Positions 45,934 to 55,595 of a stretch of DNA of 64,000 nucleotides are shown here, in pieces. Position 1 is the first letter of the stretch. Each line of letters starts with the position of its first letter. Where the stretch lies: NCBI GenBank assembly GCA_934436435.1, contig CAKSAN010000001.1, forward strand, positions 248,001-312,000. Direction: 5' to 3'. The stretch is from an uncultured Acetatifactor sp. (GTDB lineage: Bacteria; Bacillota; Clostridia; Lachnospirales; Lachnospiraceae). The notes under the pieces were generated by a model. The model searched no databases. It saw only the letters and a program-made list of their open reading frames with translations, and was not told the origin of the DNA. The position numbers were made by a program, and so were the translations under genes.

Positions 45934-48900
45934 TTAATCATCCAGATCTTTGTCAATGAGGTTGACACTGACTAAAGTAGATACCCCCTTCTCCTGCATG
46001 GTGATACCGTACAGTCTGTCCACCTGTTCCATGGTACCTCGTCTGTGGGTAATGACGATGAACTGGGTGTTCTTGGTCAGCTTATGTAAATACTTTGCAA
46101 AACGGCCTACGTTGGAATCATCCAGCGCCGCCTCGATCTCGTCCAGCAGACAGAACGGAGAGGGTTTTAGGTTCTGGATGGCAAACAATAAGGAGATGGC
46201 GGATAATGCTTTTTCTCCACCGGAGAGCTGCATCATGTTCTGAAGCTTCTTTCCGGGGGGCTGTGCGATGATACGGATGCCTGCTTCCAGAATATCCTCA
46301 TCCTCCATCAGTTCCAGAGTTCCCTTACCGCCTCCGAAGAGTTCCTTGAATACCTTGTCGAACTCTCTGCTGATCTCAGCGAATTTCTCCGTAAACTGTT
46401 TCCGCATGGCGGTATCCAGTTCTTCGATGATGCCTTCCAGTGTCTTCTCCGCCTCGACCAGATCATCATGCTGGGTCTTCATGAAAGTGTAACGTTCCAT
46501 CAGATTCTTGTAATCTTCAATGGCATTGACATTAACGTTACCTAACTTCCGGATCTCATCTTTCAGACCGCTGATCTCCCGCTTCATGGCGGGCAGATCG
46601 TTCATCTCTTCATTGCGGAGTCCTGCCGCATCGCTTAAGGTGATCTCATACTCATCCCACATGTAATTGATCTGACCTTCGATACCGTCCTCCAGCTTTT
46701 TCTTCTGTTCACTCAGACGATAGACTTCCTTATCCAGCGAATTCATGCGTTCTGACATTTCTTCCCTGCTTTGGAAGAAGCCTTTCTGCTTTGCAGACAG
46801 TTCTTCTTTCTTCGCAATATCTTCGTCCAGCTTTTTCCGGGAAGCATCCTGGGTTTCATGGGAAGCTGCGATGGTCTTCTCGATTTCCAGAATATTATTC
46901 TTCTTACGTTCCACTTCCTGTGCATTTTCAGTCAACGCCTGTAAAATCTCTGCAAGCTCGGCCTGTGCACGTTCCAGTTCTCCGTTGATACGGTCTACAT
47001 TGGCCTGCTTGTAGTCCAACGCCTGACGCATCTTCTCGACTTTTACTTCCCATTCTCCGGCATGGGTGGAAGCTTCGCTTTCTTCCAGACGGCAGCCTTC
47101 CAGTTCCTTCTGGAAGACAAGAATCTGTTCCTGGGTAGTTTTCTCCAGTTCCTCGCTGGCAGCCAGTTCCTGTACGATTGCTTCCTTGCCGGAACGGATC
47201 TCGAAGATCTTGGTCTCGATCTCCTGTTCTTCCAGCTTCAGGGACTGTGCACTCTCCGCCTCTTCTTCCATACGCTCTCTGGCCTGGGAAATATTTAATC
47301 TCGCGGTATTCTGCTCAATGGATTTGCGCTGCATTTCGGTCTTAAGCGCTTCCACATCCATGCGCAGCTTGTTACGTTTTGCCTTGGTATCCTCGATCTT
47401 CTGGTTGTAGGTCTTGATATCCTCGGAGAGTTTTTTCACCTTTTTCTCCAATTCGTCCATCTCACGACGTCTTCCCAGAAGGTTACTGTTATTTTTAAAA
47501 GCACCACCGCTGATGGCACCGCCGGGAACCAGGAGTTCGCCTTCCAGTGTGACCATACGGATGCCGTAATCGAATTTTCTCGCGATCTTCACGGCATTGT
47601 CCACATTGTCCACCACCATGATACGTCCCAGCATGGCCTTTGCCACATTGCGGTATTCCTTTGCCGTACCCACCAGTTCGTCTGCCATACCGATGACACC
47701 CTTTTCCTTCAATGCCTCCGGATTCTTGAATTCCTGGGGCTTGGTAATACTGGTCAGGGGCAGGAACGTGGCTCTTCCGAGACGGTTCTGCTTTAAGAAA
47801 CCGATCATATGCTTGGCGGTCTCCTCGTTATCCGTTACGATATTCTGGATATTTCCGCCCAGTGCGGTTTCAATGGCAGTCTCATATTTGGCTTCCACCT
47901 GAATGATGTCTGCTACGACACCGATGATACCTTTTTCCTTATCCTTCTGCTCCATGACTTTCTTGACGCTGCCGCCGTAACCGTCATAACGCTCGGTGAT
48001 ATTGGTCAGGGCTTCCAGCTTGGACTGCTCCTGATGGAACCGGTTCTGTGCCTCCCGCAGTTTTGCATCCAGTCCGGTGAGGTTCTCACGGATATTGCCC
48101 AGTTCCAGTTCGGATGCTGCTTCCTGTTCGGTCATCTGCCGCAGTTCTTCGGTCACAGTCTGGAAAGTCTCCTCCAGCTTTTTCACCGTCTCTTCTCTGG
48201 CTGCCTCATCGGATTTGGCACGAAGCAGTCTGGAATTCAACTCTGCCTTGCGGATATTAATCTGCTCCATCATGGTATCGAAGCGCCCCATCTTGGACTT
48301 GATGGTGGCACGTTGGTTCAGTTCCCCGATGATGGTATTTTTCCCGGCCTCAATATTATTATTGAGTTCGGTGATCTTGTTCTGAATAGCTTCCAGATCA
48401 GCCTTCGCTTTCGCCGCAGCTTCCGCGATCTCCTGCACCTGAGTATCCGTATCCTTTTTATCGGTTAAAATATCCTGCTTTTCTTTTTCTTTGCCGGCGA
48501 TCTCTTCTTCCAGTGCTGCCTTACGATTGTTCAGATGGTTCTCACTGCCGTGGGCGGAATTGATCTGCTCCTTTAAGACATTGATCTCACCTTCCAGTTT
48601 GCCCCGCATCAGGCCGGTATCCGTCAGTTGCTCTCTGGCGGCTTCAATGGCTGCATCCAGACTCTCGATCTCCTGCTGGATCCGCTCGTATTCTTCCTTG
48701 ATACCTTCGTATTTTTCACTGGTCTCATTCAGTTCCGTGCTGGCCAGATTGTATTTTTCTTCCATGGAAGAGAGTTGTTCTCTGAGTCTTTTGTTTTCCA
48801 GTAGAAAAACATTGATATCCAGAGTCTTTAATTCTTCCTTTTTCCTCAGATAGACCTTTGCCACCTCGGACTGTTTCTCCAGAGGCCCTACCTGTTTTTC

Positions 48901-49494
48901 CAGCTCAGATAAAATATCGTTGACACGTACCAGATTCTGTTTCTCGTTCTCCAGCTTCGTCTGGGCAGCGGCTTTCCTGCGCTTGAATTTTACGATTCCG
49001 GCCGCCTCGTCAAACAGTTCACGACGTTCTTCGGGCTTACCGCTTAAGATCTTATCGATCTGGCCCTGTCCGATGATGGAATAGCCCTCCTTACCGATAC
49101 CGGTATCGTAGAACAGCTCATTGACATCTTTTAATCTACAGGGCGTACCATTGATCAGATATTCACTTTCTCCGGAACGGTAGATCCGTCTTGCCACCGT
49201 GACTTCGTCATAGTCGATCGCCAGCTGGTGATCACTGTTGTCCAACGTAATGGCAACATAGGCATAACTCAATGGCTTTCTGGTCTCTGTTCCCGAGAAA
49301 ATAACATCCTGCATGCTGGCACCACGCAGCTGCTTGATGCGCTGTTCCCCCAGTACCCATCGCACCGCATCCGCAACGTTACTCTTACCGCTGCCGTTCG
49401 GTCCTACGATACCGGTGATTCCGTTATGAAACTGAAATACGATCTTATTGGCAAATGATTTGAACCCATGAACCTCAATACTTTTTAAATACAT
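45934..49494 (-). CDS. smc: Chromosome segregation protein Smc
   Basis: A 1186-residue condensin ATPase. It has an N-terminal head with Walker [11 protein letters not shown] (32-41), long coiled coils (about 170-500 and 670-1010), a hinge (about 510-660) and a C-terminal head with signature [15 protein letters not shown] and Walker [15 protein letters not shown]. It works with ScpAB (not in the window) to compact and segregate chromosomes. It overlaps the rnc 3' end by 20 bases; rnc-smc-ftsY is a conserved Firmicute order. Confidence 0.97.
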   Translation of the reverse strand: MYLKSIEVHGFKSFANKIVFQFHNGITGIVGPNGSGKSNVADAVRWVLGEQRIKQLRGASMQDVIFSGTETRKPLSYAYVAITLDNSDHQLAIDYDEVTVARRIYRSGESEYLINGTPCRLKDVNELFYDTGIGKEGYSIIGQGQIDKILSGKPEERRELFDEAAGIVKFKRRKAAAQTKLENEKQNLVRVNDILSELEKQVGPLEKQSEVAKVYLRKKEELKTLDINVFLLENKRLREQLSSMEEKYNLASTELNETSEKYEGIKEEYERIQQEIESLDAAIEAAREQLTDTGLMRGKLEGEINVLKEQINSAHGSENHLNNRKAALEEEIAGKEKEKQDILTDKKDTDTQVQEIAEAAAKAKADLEAIQNKITELNNNIEAGKNTIIGELNQRATIKSKMGRFDTMMEQINIRKAELNSRLLRAKSDEAAREETVKKLEETFQTVTEELRQMTEQEAASELELGNIRENLTGLDAKLREAQNRFHQEQSKLEALTNITERYDGYGGSVKKVMEQKDKEKGIIGVVADIIQVEAKYETAIETALGGNIQNIVTDNEETAKHMIGFLKQNRLGRATFLPLTSITKPQEFKNPEALKEKGVIGMADELVGTAKEYRNVAKAMLGRIMVVDNVDNAVKIARKFDYGIRMVTLEGELLVPGGAISGGAFKNNSNLLGRRREMDELEKKVKKLSEDIKTYNQKIEDTKAKRNKLRMDVEALKTEMQRKSIEQNTARLNISQARERMEEEAESAQSLKLEEQEIETKIFEIRSGKEAIVQELAASEELEKTTQEQILVFQKELEGCRLEESEASTHAGEWEVKVEKMRQALDYKQANVDRINGELERAQAELAEILQALTENAQEVERKKNNILEIEKTIAASHETQDASRKKLDEDIAKKEELSAKQKGFFQSREEMSERMNSLDKEVYRLSEQKKKLEDGIEGQINYMWDEYEITLSDAAGLRNEEMNDLPAMKREISGLKDEIRKLGNVNVNAIEDYKNLMERYTFMKTQHDDLVEAEKTLEGIIEELDTAMRKQFTEKFAEISREFDKVFKELFGGGKGTLELMEDEDILEAGIRIIAQPPGKKLQNMMQLSGGEKALSAISLLFAIQNLKPSPFCLLDEIEAALDDSNVGRFAKYLHKLTKNTQFIVITHRRGTMEQVDRLYGITMQEKGVSTLVSVNLIDKDLDD

Positions 49495-50188
49495 ATCCTC
49501 TATCCCTCAATAGCAGAAGCGCCTCGTAAGCCGCCTGCTGTTCTGCCGCTTTTTTTGTTCTTCCCTGCCCACGGCCAAGGCATTCTCCCTCCATGTCGAT
49601 CTCTACCACGAAGGTCTTGTCATGCTCCGGTCCGCTCTCTTCTAACAGCCGGTACTCGAACTCTTTTTTCAGCTTCCCCTGAATCAGCTCCTGAAGATTG
49701 CTCTTGCTGTCATAAAACAGACGCTTGTCCTCCAGATCCGACAGAATAAATCGGTCGATAAATGCCTTGGCAGGCTGCATGCCACCGTCCAGATAGATGG
49801 CACCAATCATGGCTTCCATACCGTCAGAAGTAATGCTGTCTCTGCGTCTGCCGCCGGTATTTTCCTCTCCTTTGCCAAGAAGCATGAACTGTCCCAGTTC
49901 CAGATCTCTTGCGCAGAAGGCCAGAGAAGGCTCGCACACCATGGAAGCGCGCATCTTGGTCAGTTCACCCTCAGGTACATCCGGATGCTCCCGGAACAGG
50001 AAGTCACTGGAGACCAGTTCCAGTACCGCATCTCCCAAAAATTCGATTCGCTCATAATTTTCCGTCTTGTTGATCTTTTGTTCATTGGTATAAGAACTGT
50101 GGGTCAAAGCCTGTTTCAGCAATGCTTTGTTGTGAAAGCAATAGCCGATGCGCTGCTCCAGCACGTCCATTGTATAACCATCCAACAT
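49475..50188 (-). CDS. rnc: Ribonuclease III
   Basis: A 237-residue double-strand-specific endoribonuclease. The N-terminal RNase III domain has ERIEFLGDAVLELV (about 45-58) and downstream DGMEAMIGAIYLDGG with the metal-binding Asp/Glu. The C-terminal dsRNA-binding domain (about 160-233) has the sequence LGRGQGRTKKAAEQQAA. The ATG at 50188 has GAGGA upstream. A large palindromic leader begins 35 bases before it, a possible substrate of the enzyme itself. Confidence 0.96.
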   Translation of the reverse strand: MLDGYTMDVLEQRIGYCFHNKALLKQALTHSSYTNEQKINKTENYERIEFLGDAVLELVSSDFLFREHPDVPEGELTKMRASMVCEPSLAFCARDLELGQFMLLGKGEENTGGRRRDSITSDGMEAMIGAIYLDGGMQPAKAFIDRFILSDLEDKRLFYDSKSNLQELIQGKLKKEFEYRLLEESGPEHDKTFVVEIDMEGECLGRGQGRTKKAAEQQAAYEALLLLRDRGYVFKKY

Positions 50189-50223
50189 TTTCTTGTCCTC
50201 ACAAATATACTGCCGTAGCCCCA

Positions 50224-50343
50224 ATCAGAGTAAGAAACGCGACACGCTCCCGCTCTGTCGCAGAGCGTAGCGGTACATAAGCGAGGATAGTACCCTCGCT
50301 AAGTACCGACGTCTGCTTACGGTCCGCTTATTCTTACTCTGAT
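50224..50343 (-). repeat. 120-bp palindromic element in the rnc leader
   Basis: A perfect 13-bp terminal inverted repeat (ATCAGAGTAAGAA at 50224-50236, TTCTTACTCTGAT at 50331-50343) encloses two further hairpins. One has arms of about 14 bp (GGTAC..GCGAGG / CCTCGCT..GTACC, 50272-50307) and the other has 7-bp arms with a 3-base loop (CGCTCTG/CAGAGCG, 50251-50267). The RNA would fold as a branched structure closed by one long helix. It is either a cis-regulatory leader (RNase III autoregulation) or a small MITE-like repeat. Confidence 0.6.
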
Positions 50344-50443
50344 CGTGTCTACTGGACTATATAGAATTATCCTCACCATGCCTATTCATAAATGTGCCGC
50401 ACATAGTGTGTCCCATTTATTTCATAGACGGCTGTCGCCGTAT

Positions 50444-50508
50444 AAAAACAGAGGGGAATGACTTCTTGTGCGAGCAAGCTCTCACCGGAGTCATTCCCTC
50501 TATTTTTG
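50444..50508. terminator. Bidirectional terminator between acpP and rnc
   Basis: Arms AGAGGGGAATGACT (50450-50463) and AGTCATTCCCTCT (50489-50501) with an inner TGAG/CTCG-like stem, flanked by five A on the left and five T on the right. It lies 18 bases past the acpP stop, so rnc-smc-ftsY would need read-through or its own promoter. Confidence 0.82.
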
Positions 50509-50525
50509 CATGGCTCGTAGCTTTA

Positions 50526-50756
50526 CTAGTTCACTGCGTTCTTGATCATCTCTACAGCATCTTCCACCGTACTAACCTGCTCTGCAGTCTCGGCGGGAAT
50601 CTCGATATCAAACTCTTCCTCGATACCCATGATGATCTGGTATACATCCAGAGAATCTGCACCCAGGTCATCCTGGAATGTAGTGTCCATGGTAATTTCA
50701 TCGGGATCCACGTTTAATACCTCAGCAATGATTTTCTTTAACTTTTCGAATTCCAT
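50526..50756 (-). CDS. acpP: Acyl carrier protein
   Basis: A 76-residue carrier of fatty acid intermediates. The phosphopantetheine attachment Ser35 lies in GADSLD. It follows plsX by 33 bases; PlsX uses acyl-ACP as substrate. Confidence 0.97.
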   Translation of the reverse strand: MEFEKLKKIIAEVLNVDPDEITMDTTFQDDLGADSLDVYQIIMGIEEEFDIEIPAETAEQVSTVEDAVEMIKNAVN

Positions 50757-50789
50757 AACAATTCCTTCTTTCCAATATATTTTTTAATC

Positions 50790-51818
50790 TTATTTATTTT
50801 CTGCAATCTTATCTTCCAGACTGATCTGCTCTTTGATCTTTTCGTTGATCTTCTCTTCCTTGAATGCGATGCATTGCAGGATGGAGTTCTTCACTTCCAC
50901 AGCCTTGCTGCTTCCATGGGTCTTCACTACCAGGCCGTTTAAACCAAGCAGCGGAGCTCCTCCGTACTGGGAAGTATCGAAGCTCTTCAATGTTTTCTTC
51001 AGCGCGGGCTTCACTAACAGTGCACCGATCTTACTGCGAAGCGTAGACATCATTCCCTGCTTCACCTGATGCAGCAGCGCGGAGCTGACACCTTCGTACA
51101 TTTTCAGTATTACATTGCCGACAAATGCTTCACAGACAATGACATCTGCCACACCTGCGGGAATGTCTCTGGCTTCCACACTTCCAATAAAGTTGATCTC
51201 GGGACAATTCTTCAACAGAGGGAAAGTTTCCTTGACCAGAGCATTTCCCTTCTCTTCCTCAGCACCGATATTCACGATACCGACTTTGGGATTCTTCACC
51301 CCCATGACACTTTCCATATAGACACTGCCCATCTTGGCAAACTGTACTAACATGGAAGGTCTTGCGTCCACATTGGCACCACAGTCCAGCAAAAGGCTTA
51401 CACCGTTCTCCGTAGGGATCAGGGGAGCTAACGGGGGTCTCTCCACACCGCGGATACGGCCTACGATCACTTGTCCGCCCACCAGTACCGCACCGGTACT
51501 TCCTGCAGATACGAACGCATCACATTCACCGTTCTTCACCATATACATGGCTTTGACAATGGAGGACTCCTTCTTACGACGGATTGCCATGACCGGAGGT
51601 TCTGCGGTCTCGATGACCTCTTCGGCATGTACGACTTCCAGCTGCTCTGCATCATAGGTATATGTCTTTAATTCTTCCCGGATCACAGGTTCCTTACCTA
51701 CCAGGAATACTTTGACACGTTTGTCCGCATTGACAGCTTCTACAGCGCCCTTTACGATCTCTGCGGGAGCATTGTCTCCGCCCATCGCATCTACAGCAAC
51801 ATTTACATATTCTGCCAT
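50790..51818 (-). CDS. plsX: Phosphate acyltransferase PlsX
   Basis: A 342-residue enzyme converting acyl-ACP to acyl-phosphate, the donor for PlsY (encoded at 17.2 kb). It opens with VAVDAMGGDNAP and has LLDCGANVDARP and the C-terminal helical region. No FapR gene or FapR-like site was recognised. It follows rpmF in the yceD-rpmF-plsX-acpP unit. Confidence 0.96.
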   Translation of the reverse strand: MAEYVNVAVDAMGGDNAPAEIVKGAVEAVNADKRVKVFLVGKEPVIREELKTYTYDAEQLEVVHAEEVIETAEPPVMAIRRKKESSIVKAMYMVKNGECDAFVSAGSTGAVLVGGQVIVGRIRGVERPPLAPLIPTENGVSLLLDCGANVDARPSMLVQFAKMGSVYMESVMGVKNPKVGIVNIGAEEEKGNALVKETFPLLKNCPEINFIGSVEARDIPAGVADVIVCEAFVGNVILKMYEGVSSALLHQVKQGMMSTLRSKIGALLVKPALKKTLKSFDTSQYGGAPLLGLNGLVVKTHGSSKAVEVKNSILQCIAFKEEKINEKIKEQISLEDKIAENK

Positions 51819-52027
51819 TTCGTCGTTCCTTTACCTGTTTTGTGTTCATCCGCTCATCATCAAACCGCTCCGTGGATAACACCAAACAGTTTGATGATGG
51901 CAGATTCATTCTTACTATACTAAAGGCGTATATAAAAAGCAAGTGATTTTTTTGTGAAAGCAAAAGGAGATCCCTTTCGGAATCTCCTCTTTTCTTTTCA
52001 CTTAATTTCGCTTCATTGATTTATCAA

Positions 52028-52207
52028 TTAATCAACGCTTACGACCTGCTTCTTATTGTAAGAACCGCAAGCCTTGCAAACTCTGTGAGGCATCATCAGT
52101 GCACCACATTTGCTGCACTTTACCAATGTAGGAGCGCTCATTTTCCAGTTTGCTCTTCTCTTATCTCTTCTACCTTTGGAAGATTTATTCTTAGGACAAA
52201 TAGACAT
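52028..52207 (-). CDS. rpmF: 50S ribosomal protein L32
   Basis: A 59-residue zinc-ribbon ribosomal protein with two CxxC pairs (VKCSKCGAL and VCKACGSY), beginning MSICPKNKSSKGRRDKRR. It lies two bases after yceD, a pairing conserved across bacteria. Confidence 0.96.
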   Translation of the reverse strand: MSICPKNKSSKGRRDKRRANWKMSAPTLVKCSKCGALMMPHRVCKACGSYNKKQVVSVD

Positions 52208-52209
52208 CG

Positions 52210-52734
52210 TTACACCTCCTTATTCGCGTTGAAGATATCTTGGATTGCTGCCATACGAGGATCCGGTACGAAAGTATCGCAACCACATTCCTTCAGATTC
52301 CTGTTCTGACCACATACGGGGCAGATCCCCTTACAGTCTTCCTTACACAGGATCTTTGCCGGCCAATTCACCAGAATTTCATCGTACACAAAAGCCTCTA
52401 CATCCAGCTGCCATCCCTCCATAAAGCTCTGCTCTGTATCATCTTCCTCACTTACTTCCGCTTCCGGAGAATAAACGATTCTGTCAAACTTAAGCTTCAT
52501 TGCTGTAGGTACTTCAGTAAGGCATCTGTCACATTTCGTGTCAAAGGTAAGCTCTGCCGTGCCGGTTACTTTTGCCTTGTTCACACCGATGTTGGTAAAA
52601 GTAAGGGTAACGGGTGACTTCTCCGTAATGGGGAATTCTCCCTGACGGCTCTTAAAGCTTGTCATCTCAAGCGGAATGGCAACAGTCTCTACCTTGCCTT
52701 CGGATGTTAATACATCAGATAAACTTACTAACAT
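52210..52734 (-). CDS. yceD: YceD family protein (DUF177)
   Basis: A 174-residue protein with DUF177 features: a central CDRCL site and a C-terminal cluster of cysteines (CKEDCKGICPVCG, CGCDTF) likely binding zinc. The family is linked to 23S rRNA accumulation and is nearly always encoded before rpmF. AGGAG is five bases before the ATG. First gene of the lipid/ribosome operon. Confidence 0.92.
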   Translation of the reverse strand: MLVSLSDVLTSEGKVETVAIPLEMTSFKSRQGEFPITEKSPVTLTFTNIGVNKAKVTGTAELTFDTKCDRCLTEVPTAMKLKFDRIVYSPEAEVSEEDDTEQSFMEGWQLDVEAFVYDEILVNWPAKILCKEDCKGICPVCGQNRNLKECGCDTFVPDPRMAAIQDIFNANKEV

Positions 52735-52782
52735 AGCGACTCCTATGCAATATGTTGCGTAGAAAACACAAGTCTCCTACGA

Positions 52783-52798
52783 TGTGTTGATTCACACA
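52783..52798. promoter_or_regulatory. Operator-like inverted repeat at the yceD promoter
   Basis: TGTGTTGATTCACACA is an imperfect palindrome with 5-bp arms that covers the expected transcription start, directly downstream of the -10. It would suit a repressor. No matching regulator is known to me. Confidence 0.35.
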
Positions 52799-52805
52799 CT
52801 GACTT

Positions 52806-52834
52806 ATTATACATAAGGTGTGTGCTTTTGTCAA
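52806..52834 (-). promoter_or_regulatory. Consensus promoter for yceD-rpmF-plsX-acpP
   Basis: A perfect TTGACA (52829-52834), a 17-base spacer and a perfect TATAAT (52806-52811) on the minus strand. Confidence 0.9.
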
Positions 52835-52880
52835 CAAAATTTTGTAGGATTTTCATACAATTTTTGCATCCTGTATCCGC

Positions 52881-53903
52881 CTACTTTTCCAGTCCATAAC
52901 TGCTAATCGTCCATCCCATCTCATCATATCCAAACGTCATAAACAGATAAGATAATGAATCCTCCTGTACCGGCCGGAACTCTACTTCCACCGTGCAGTT
53001 ACCCTTGCTGCCCGTATCCACTTCGGAAAGTCCCTTGATGCCCATGATCTCAACTTCCCCTGTGTATTCCTCCTGAAAATACGTATTTGCGAAATCCTTT
53101 GCCAGCCGGTACACAGTCATTCTGTCTGCTGTTCTCTCCACTTCATCCAGTATTTTCAGGTCATCGTCACCGCTCATAAGACCGTATCTCAGATTTAAGA
53201 AATAGGATATTTCTATGTCATCAGGCCGTTTTCCTTCCTCCGACCATTTCACATACTGCTCCGCCTGTTCATTGGAAACATCTTCCTGATTGGTAAATAC
53301 GATCATAATGAGTGACATTCCCTGTTCTATCTCTTTCTTTTCGATAATATTCAGGGAATGAAAATACATTTCCTTATAGTCTTCCTCTGCTGTCTGGGCA
53401 TCTACATTTTCCCTAAGCATATAATAGGTACTTCCGTCGAATTCCACATAAGAAAGGCTCCATTTTTCATTAAAGAGGTCATTTGCCATCAATAATTGTG
53501 CCGGGTTCCCCTGTGTGGACTGCTCATAGAATTCCGTCAGCAGTTCTGCCCCGCTGCACTCCTCGAATTGATCACTTAACACATACACCGGATAGGCCTT
53601 CAGCTCTTCTATATTTAACGGAAGTTCAGACAGTTCCTGTAAGATCACCTGCGGATCTCTATTCCCCTTCAAATTTTCCAGAATAGCATCGGTCTGCACA
53701 ATATTTTCCGCTTCCTGCGTTGCCTCCTGTGTCTGTTCGTCTGTCTGCTCGATGGTGCTGGTGGTACTTACCGTTTCTGTTTCCTGTACGACATTTTTAC
53801 TCTCTGTTTCCTGCGTTTCTCCGCCGCAGGCCGTAAGAAATGTACATACTGAAATTACCGTTGCCAGGCTTTTCATCCGCCTGTATTTTTTACCCATTTT
53901 CAT
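52881..53903 (-). CDS. Secreted lipoprotein of unknown function
   Basis: A 340-residue protein with a type II signal peptide whose lipobox LTAC places the lipidated cysteine at residue 26. A Glu/Thr/Gln-rich linker (about 30-68) follows, then a globular domain without a recognised family. GGGGGAG precedes the ATG. It lies upstream of the yceD promoter and is probably its own transcript. Confidence 0.75.
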   Translation of the reverse strand: MKMGKKYRRMKSLATVISVCTFLTACGGETQETESKNVVQETETVSTTSTIEQTDEQTQEATQEAENIVQTDAILENLKGNRDPQVILQELSELPLNIEELKAYPVYVLSDQFEECSGAELLTEFYEQSTQGNPAQLLMANDLFNEKWSLSYVEFDGSTYYMLRENVDAQTAEEDYKEMYFHSLNIIEKKEIEQGMSLIMIVFTNQEDVSNEQAEQYVKWSEEGKRPDDIEISYFLNLRYGLMSGDDDLKILDEVERTADRMTVYRLAKDFANTYFQEEYTGEVEIMGIKGLSEVDTGSKGNCTVEVEFRPVQEDSLSYLFMTFGYDEMGWTISSYGLEK

Positions 53904-53942
53904 ATTACGCTCCCCCGCAGCCTGTGACTATCGTTTTATCAA

Positions 53943-53967
53943 ATTATAGCATACTATTGCATTATTT
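53943..53967 (-). promoter_or_regulatory. Possible promoter for the lipoprotein gene
   Basis: A perfect TATAAT on the minus strand (53943-53948), 40 bases before the start. The -35 region (CTGAAA) is weak, possibly compensated by the TATGC sequence just upstream of the -10. Confidence 0.45.
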
Positions 53968-53979
53968 TTCAGAAAGATA

Positions 53980-54110
53980 GGCAACTGATCGGTCACTCAG
54001 CAGTAAAAGCGGCCACTTACTGGTCATTTATTGGTCAACTAACCATAAAAGTGATCACTTACTGGTCATTTACCGGTCAATCAGTTGCCAAAAGTGACCA
54101 GTAATTATCC
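53980..54110. repeat. 42-bp tandem repeats with inverted ends after the AlbA_2 gene
   Basis: AAAAG-initiated units begin at 54005, 54047 and 54090 (periods 42 and 43). The first two share CACTTACTGGTCATTTA followed by a GGTCAA motif; the third is partial. GGCAACTGATCGGTCA at 53980-53995 is inverted at 54074-54089 (GGTCAATCAGTTGCC), so the repeats sit in a larger imperfect palindrome. The block spans the stop codon of the AlbA_2 gene and its downstream region. Confidence 0.65.
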
Positions 54111-55595
54111 TTTTATTCTATAATGCGTTTTCCTGCTTTCACCAACTTTTTCTATCAATCCTGCATTTATCATCTTGTCCAATAAATTTCTTGCACCAGT
54201 TCTGGAATTATAATTACAGATTGCCATTACTTTCTGCGTTGAAATACTTCCATTCTGCCGAATATAATCAAGTATCCTGTCTTCTTTCGACATTTCTTTT
54301 GTAATCCTGTTTTCCCTGTTCTCCGTTGTATTCCTTATATCAGCCGCCCCCGGAATGTATACCACTTGTCCAACTTCGAGCTTTAATGTTACCCTGTCAT
54401 TACGCTCCGAAAAATCAAATTCCGGTTTTTTCCAGTGTTGTTCTGCCCACGCTGTCATAATCTTATCAATACCACTTCCGGCACGTTCACCAACATTAAC
54501 AAATCCAAACATCTTTAAAATATTAGGATTTCGCGGATCGCTATTGCCTCCGGCATAAAATTCTTCTTTTGTTACCCTGATAGTACCAGGATTGGAAATA
54601 CTAAGCTCCTTTCCCTTTTTAACAACAAGAATTCCTCGCCTGCCATAATAGTTTGCATGTGCCAACGCATTTGCCAATGCTTCTTCCAATGCATCATGCA
54701 CATCAACTCTGTCTATCCTGTATCCATCCCTTCTATTTGCAAATGGAACAGCTACCTCGTCATCTATTCTTGTACGTACCTTGCAGAAGAAATCATATAT
54801 ATTACCACTCCAATCGCCTTCATTAGAATGCGTCCGAAATAACCAGCGTATTGCTTTATCATCGCATTCTTCCCGATAATCCAGAAAATAATTTGGAAGG
54901 ACCGCAGTAATATGATAAGCCTCTCCAAAGAATAATAGCCCTGCTATTGTCGGAGATAATGTACCATTCTTATTCTTTGCTACAGCTCTTAGTTTCATAA
55001 GGAATTCATCATTTTCAAGTACATTCCAAGGGTGTCCACCGTGGAGCTGTTCAAAAATAATTCTATACCCCTTTATCGTATCCTGATTCAGCACTTCCAG
55101 CCCAAACTCATCCAGCACTTCCACATCCCCAGATACATCTCTCTGATCTGCAAACATTGCCCGGACTGCCTCTTCCGTACAAAGAAAGTCTCCTTCGTAA
55201 TCTCTTTTATAAGTACCTCTCATTGGATCCGTTCCAATATAAACCGGCTTATCATGCCTGTCTGCTGCCGGAACATCTATTCTAAGTATCTTTTTATCCT
55301 CTACTTCGGCAACCTGTACATGATGATTCAACAGGATGTTCTTGGATACCTTATTTTTATCATTCAAAACACTCCAAAAATCTTTCTGATATTTAATAAT
55401 CTGCTTATCTGTCAATCCCTCAACCGTAAAAGAATCCCTGTGTTCTCTAATTCCAAGCAAAATAGTGCCACCATTAGTATTAGCAAAAGAAGAATAAGTC
55501 TCCCATATACTCTCAGGAAGTCCACCCGTCGCCAGCTTGCATTCTCGCTCATGATCTTCGCCAAGGTTCAATTTATTTAATATTTTCTGTTTCAT
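54105..55595 (-). CDS. Schlafen/AlbA_2 domain protein with ATPase-like and winged-helix domains
   Basis: A 496-residue protein. The N-terminal AlbA_2/Schlafen-like domain (about 10-130) has ECKLATGGLPESIWETYSSFANTNGG. A middle HATPase_c_4-like region (about 285-380) has EEALANALAHANYYGRRGI. The C-terminal winged helix (about 435-496) has ILDYIRQNGSISTQKVMAICNYN. Such proteins are annotated as putative transcriptional regulators or defence-linked; the function here is unknown. Sampled base composition is near 40 % GC against about 50 % in the trp genes next door, suggesting later acquisition. Confidence 0.82.
   Translation of the reverse strand: MKQKILNKLNLGEDHERECKLATGGLPESIWETYSSFANTNGGTILLGIREHRDSFTVEGLTDKQIIKYQKDFWSVLNDKNKVSKNILLNHHVQVAEVEDKKILRIDVPAADRHDKPVYIGTDPMRGTYKRDYEGDFLCTEEAVRAMFADQRDVSGDVEVLDEFGLEVLNQDTIKGYRIIFEQLHGGHPWNVLENDEFLMKLRAVAKNKNGTLSPTIAGLLFFGEAYHITAVLPNYFLDYREECDDKAIRWLFRTHSNEGDWSGNIYDFFCKVRTRIDDEVAVPFANRRDGYRIDRVDVHDALEEALANALAHANYYGRRGILVVKKGKELSISNPGTIRVTKEEFYAGGNSDPRNPNILKMFGFVNVGERAGSGIDKIMTAWAEQHWKKPEFDFSERNDRVTLKLEVGQVVYIPGAADIRNTTENRENRITKEMSKEDRILDYIRQNGSISTQKVMAICNYNSRTGARNLLDKMINAGLIEKVGESRKTHYRIKG

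Noticed and set aside
50224..50343. tRNA-like or cloverleaf RNA gene
   Set aside because: The structure is closed by a 13-bp helix and lacks T-loop, anticodon and CCA features of a tRNA.
53980..54110. CRISPR array
   Set aside because: Only two and a half units with 42-43 bp periods and no constant-repeat/variable-spacer pattern; no cas genes.
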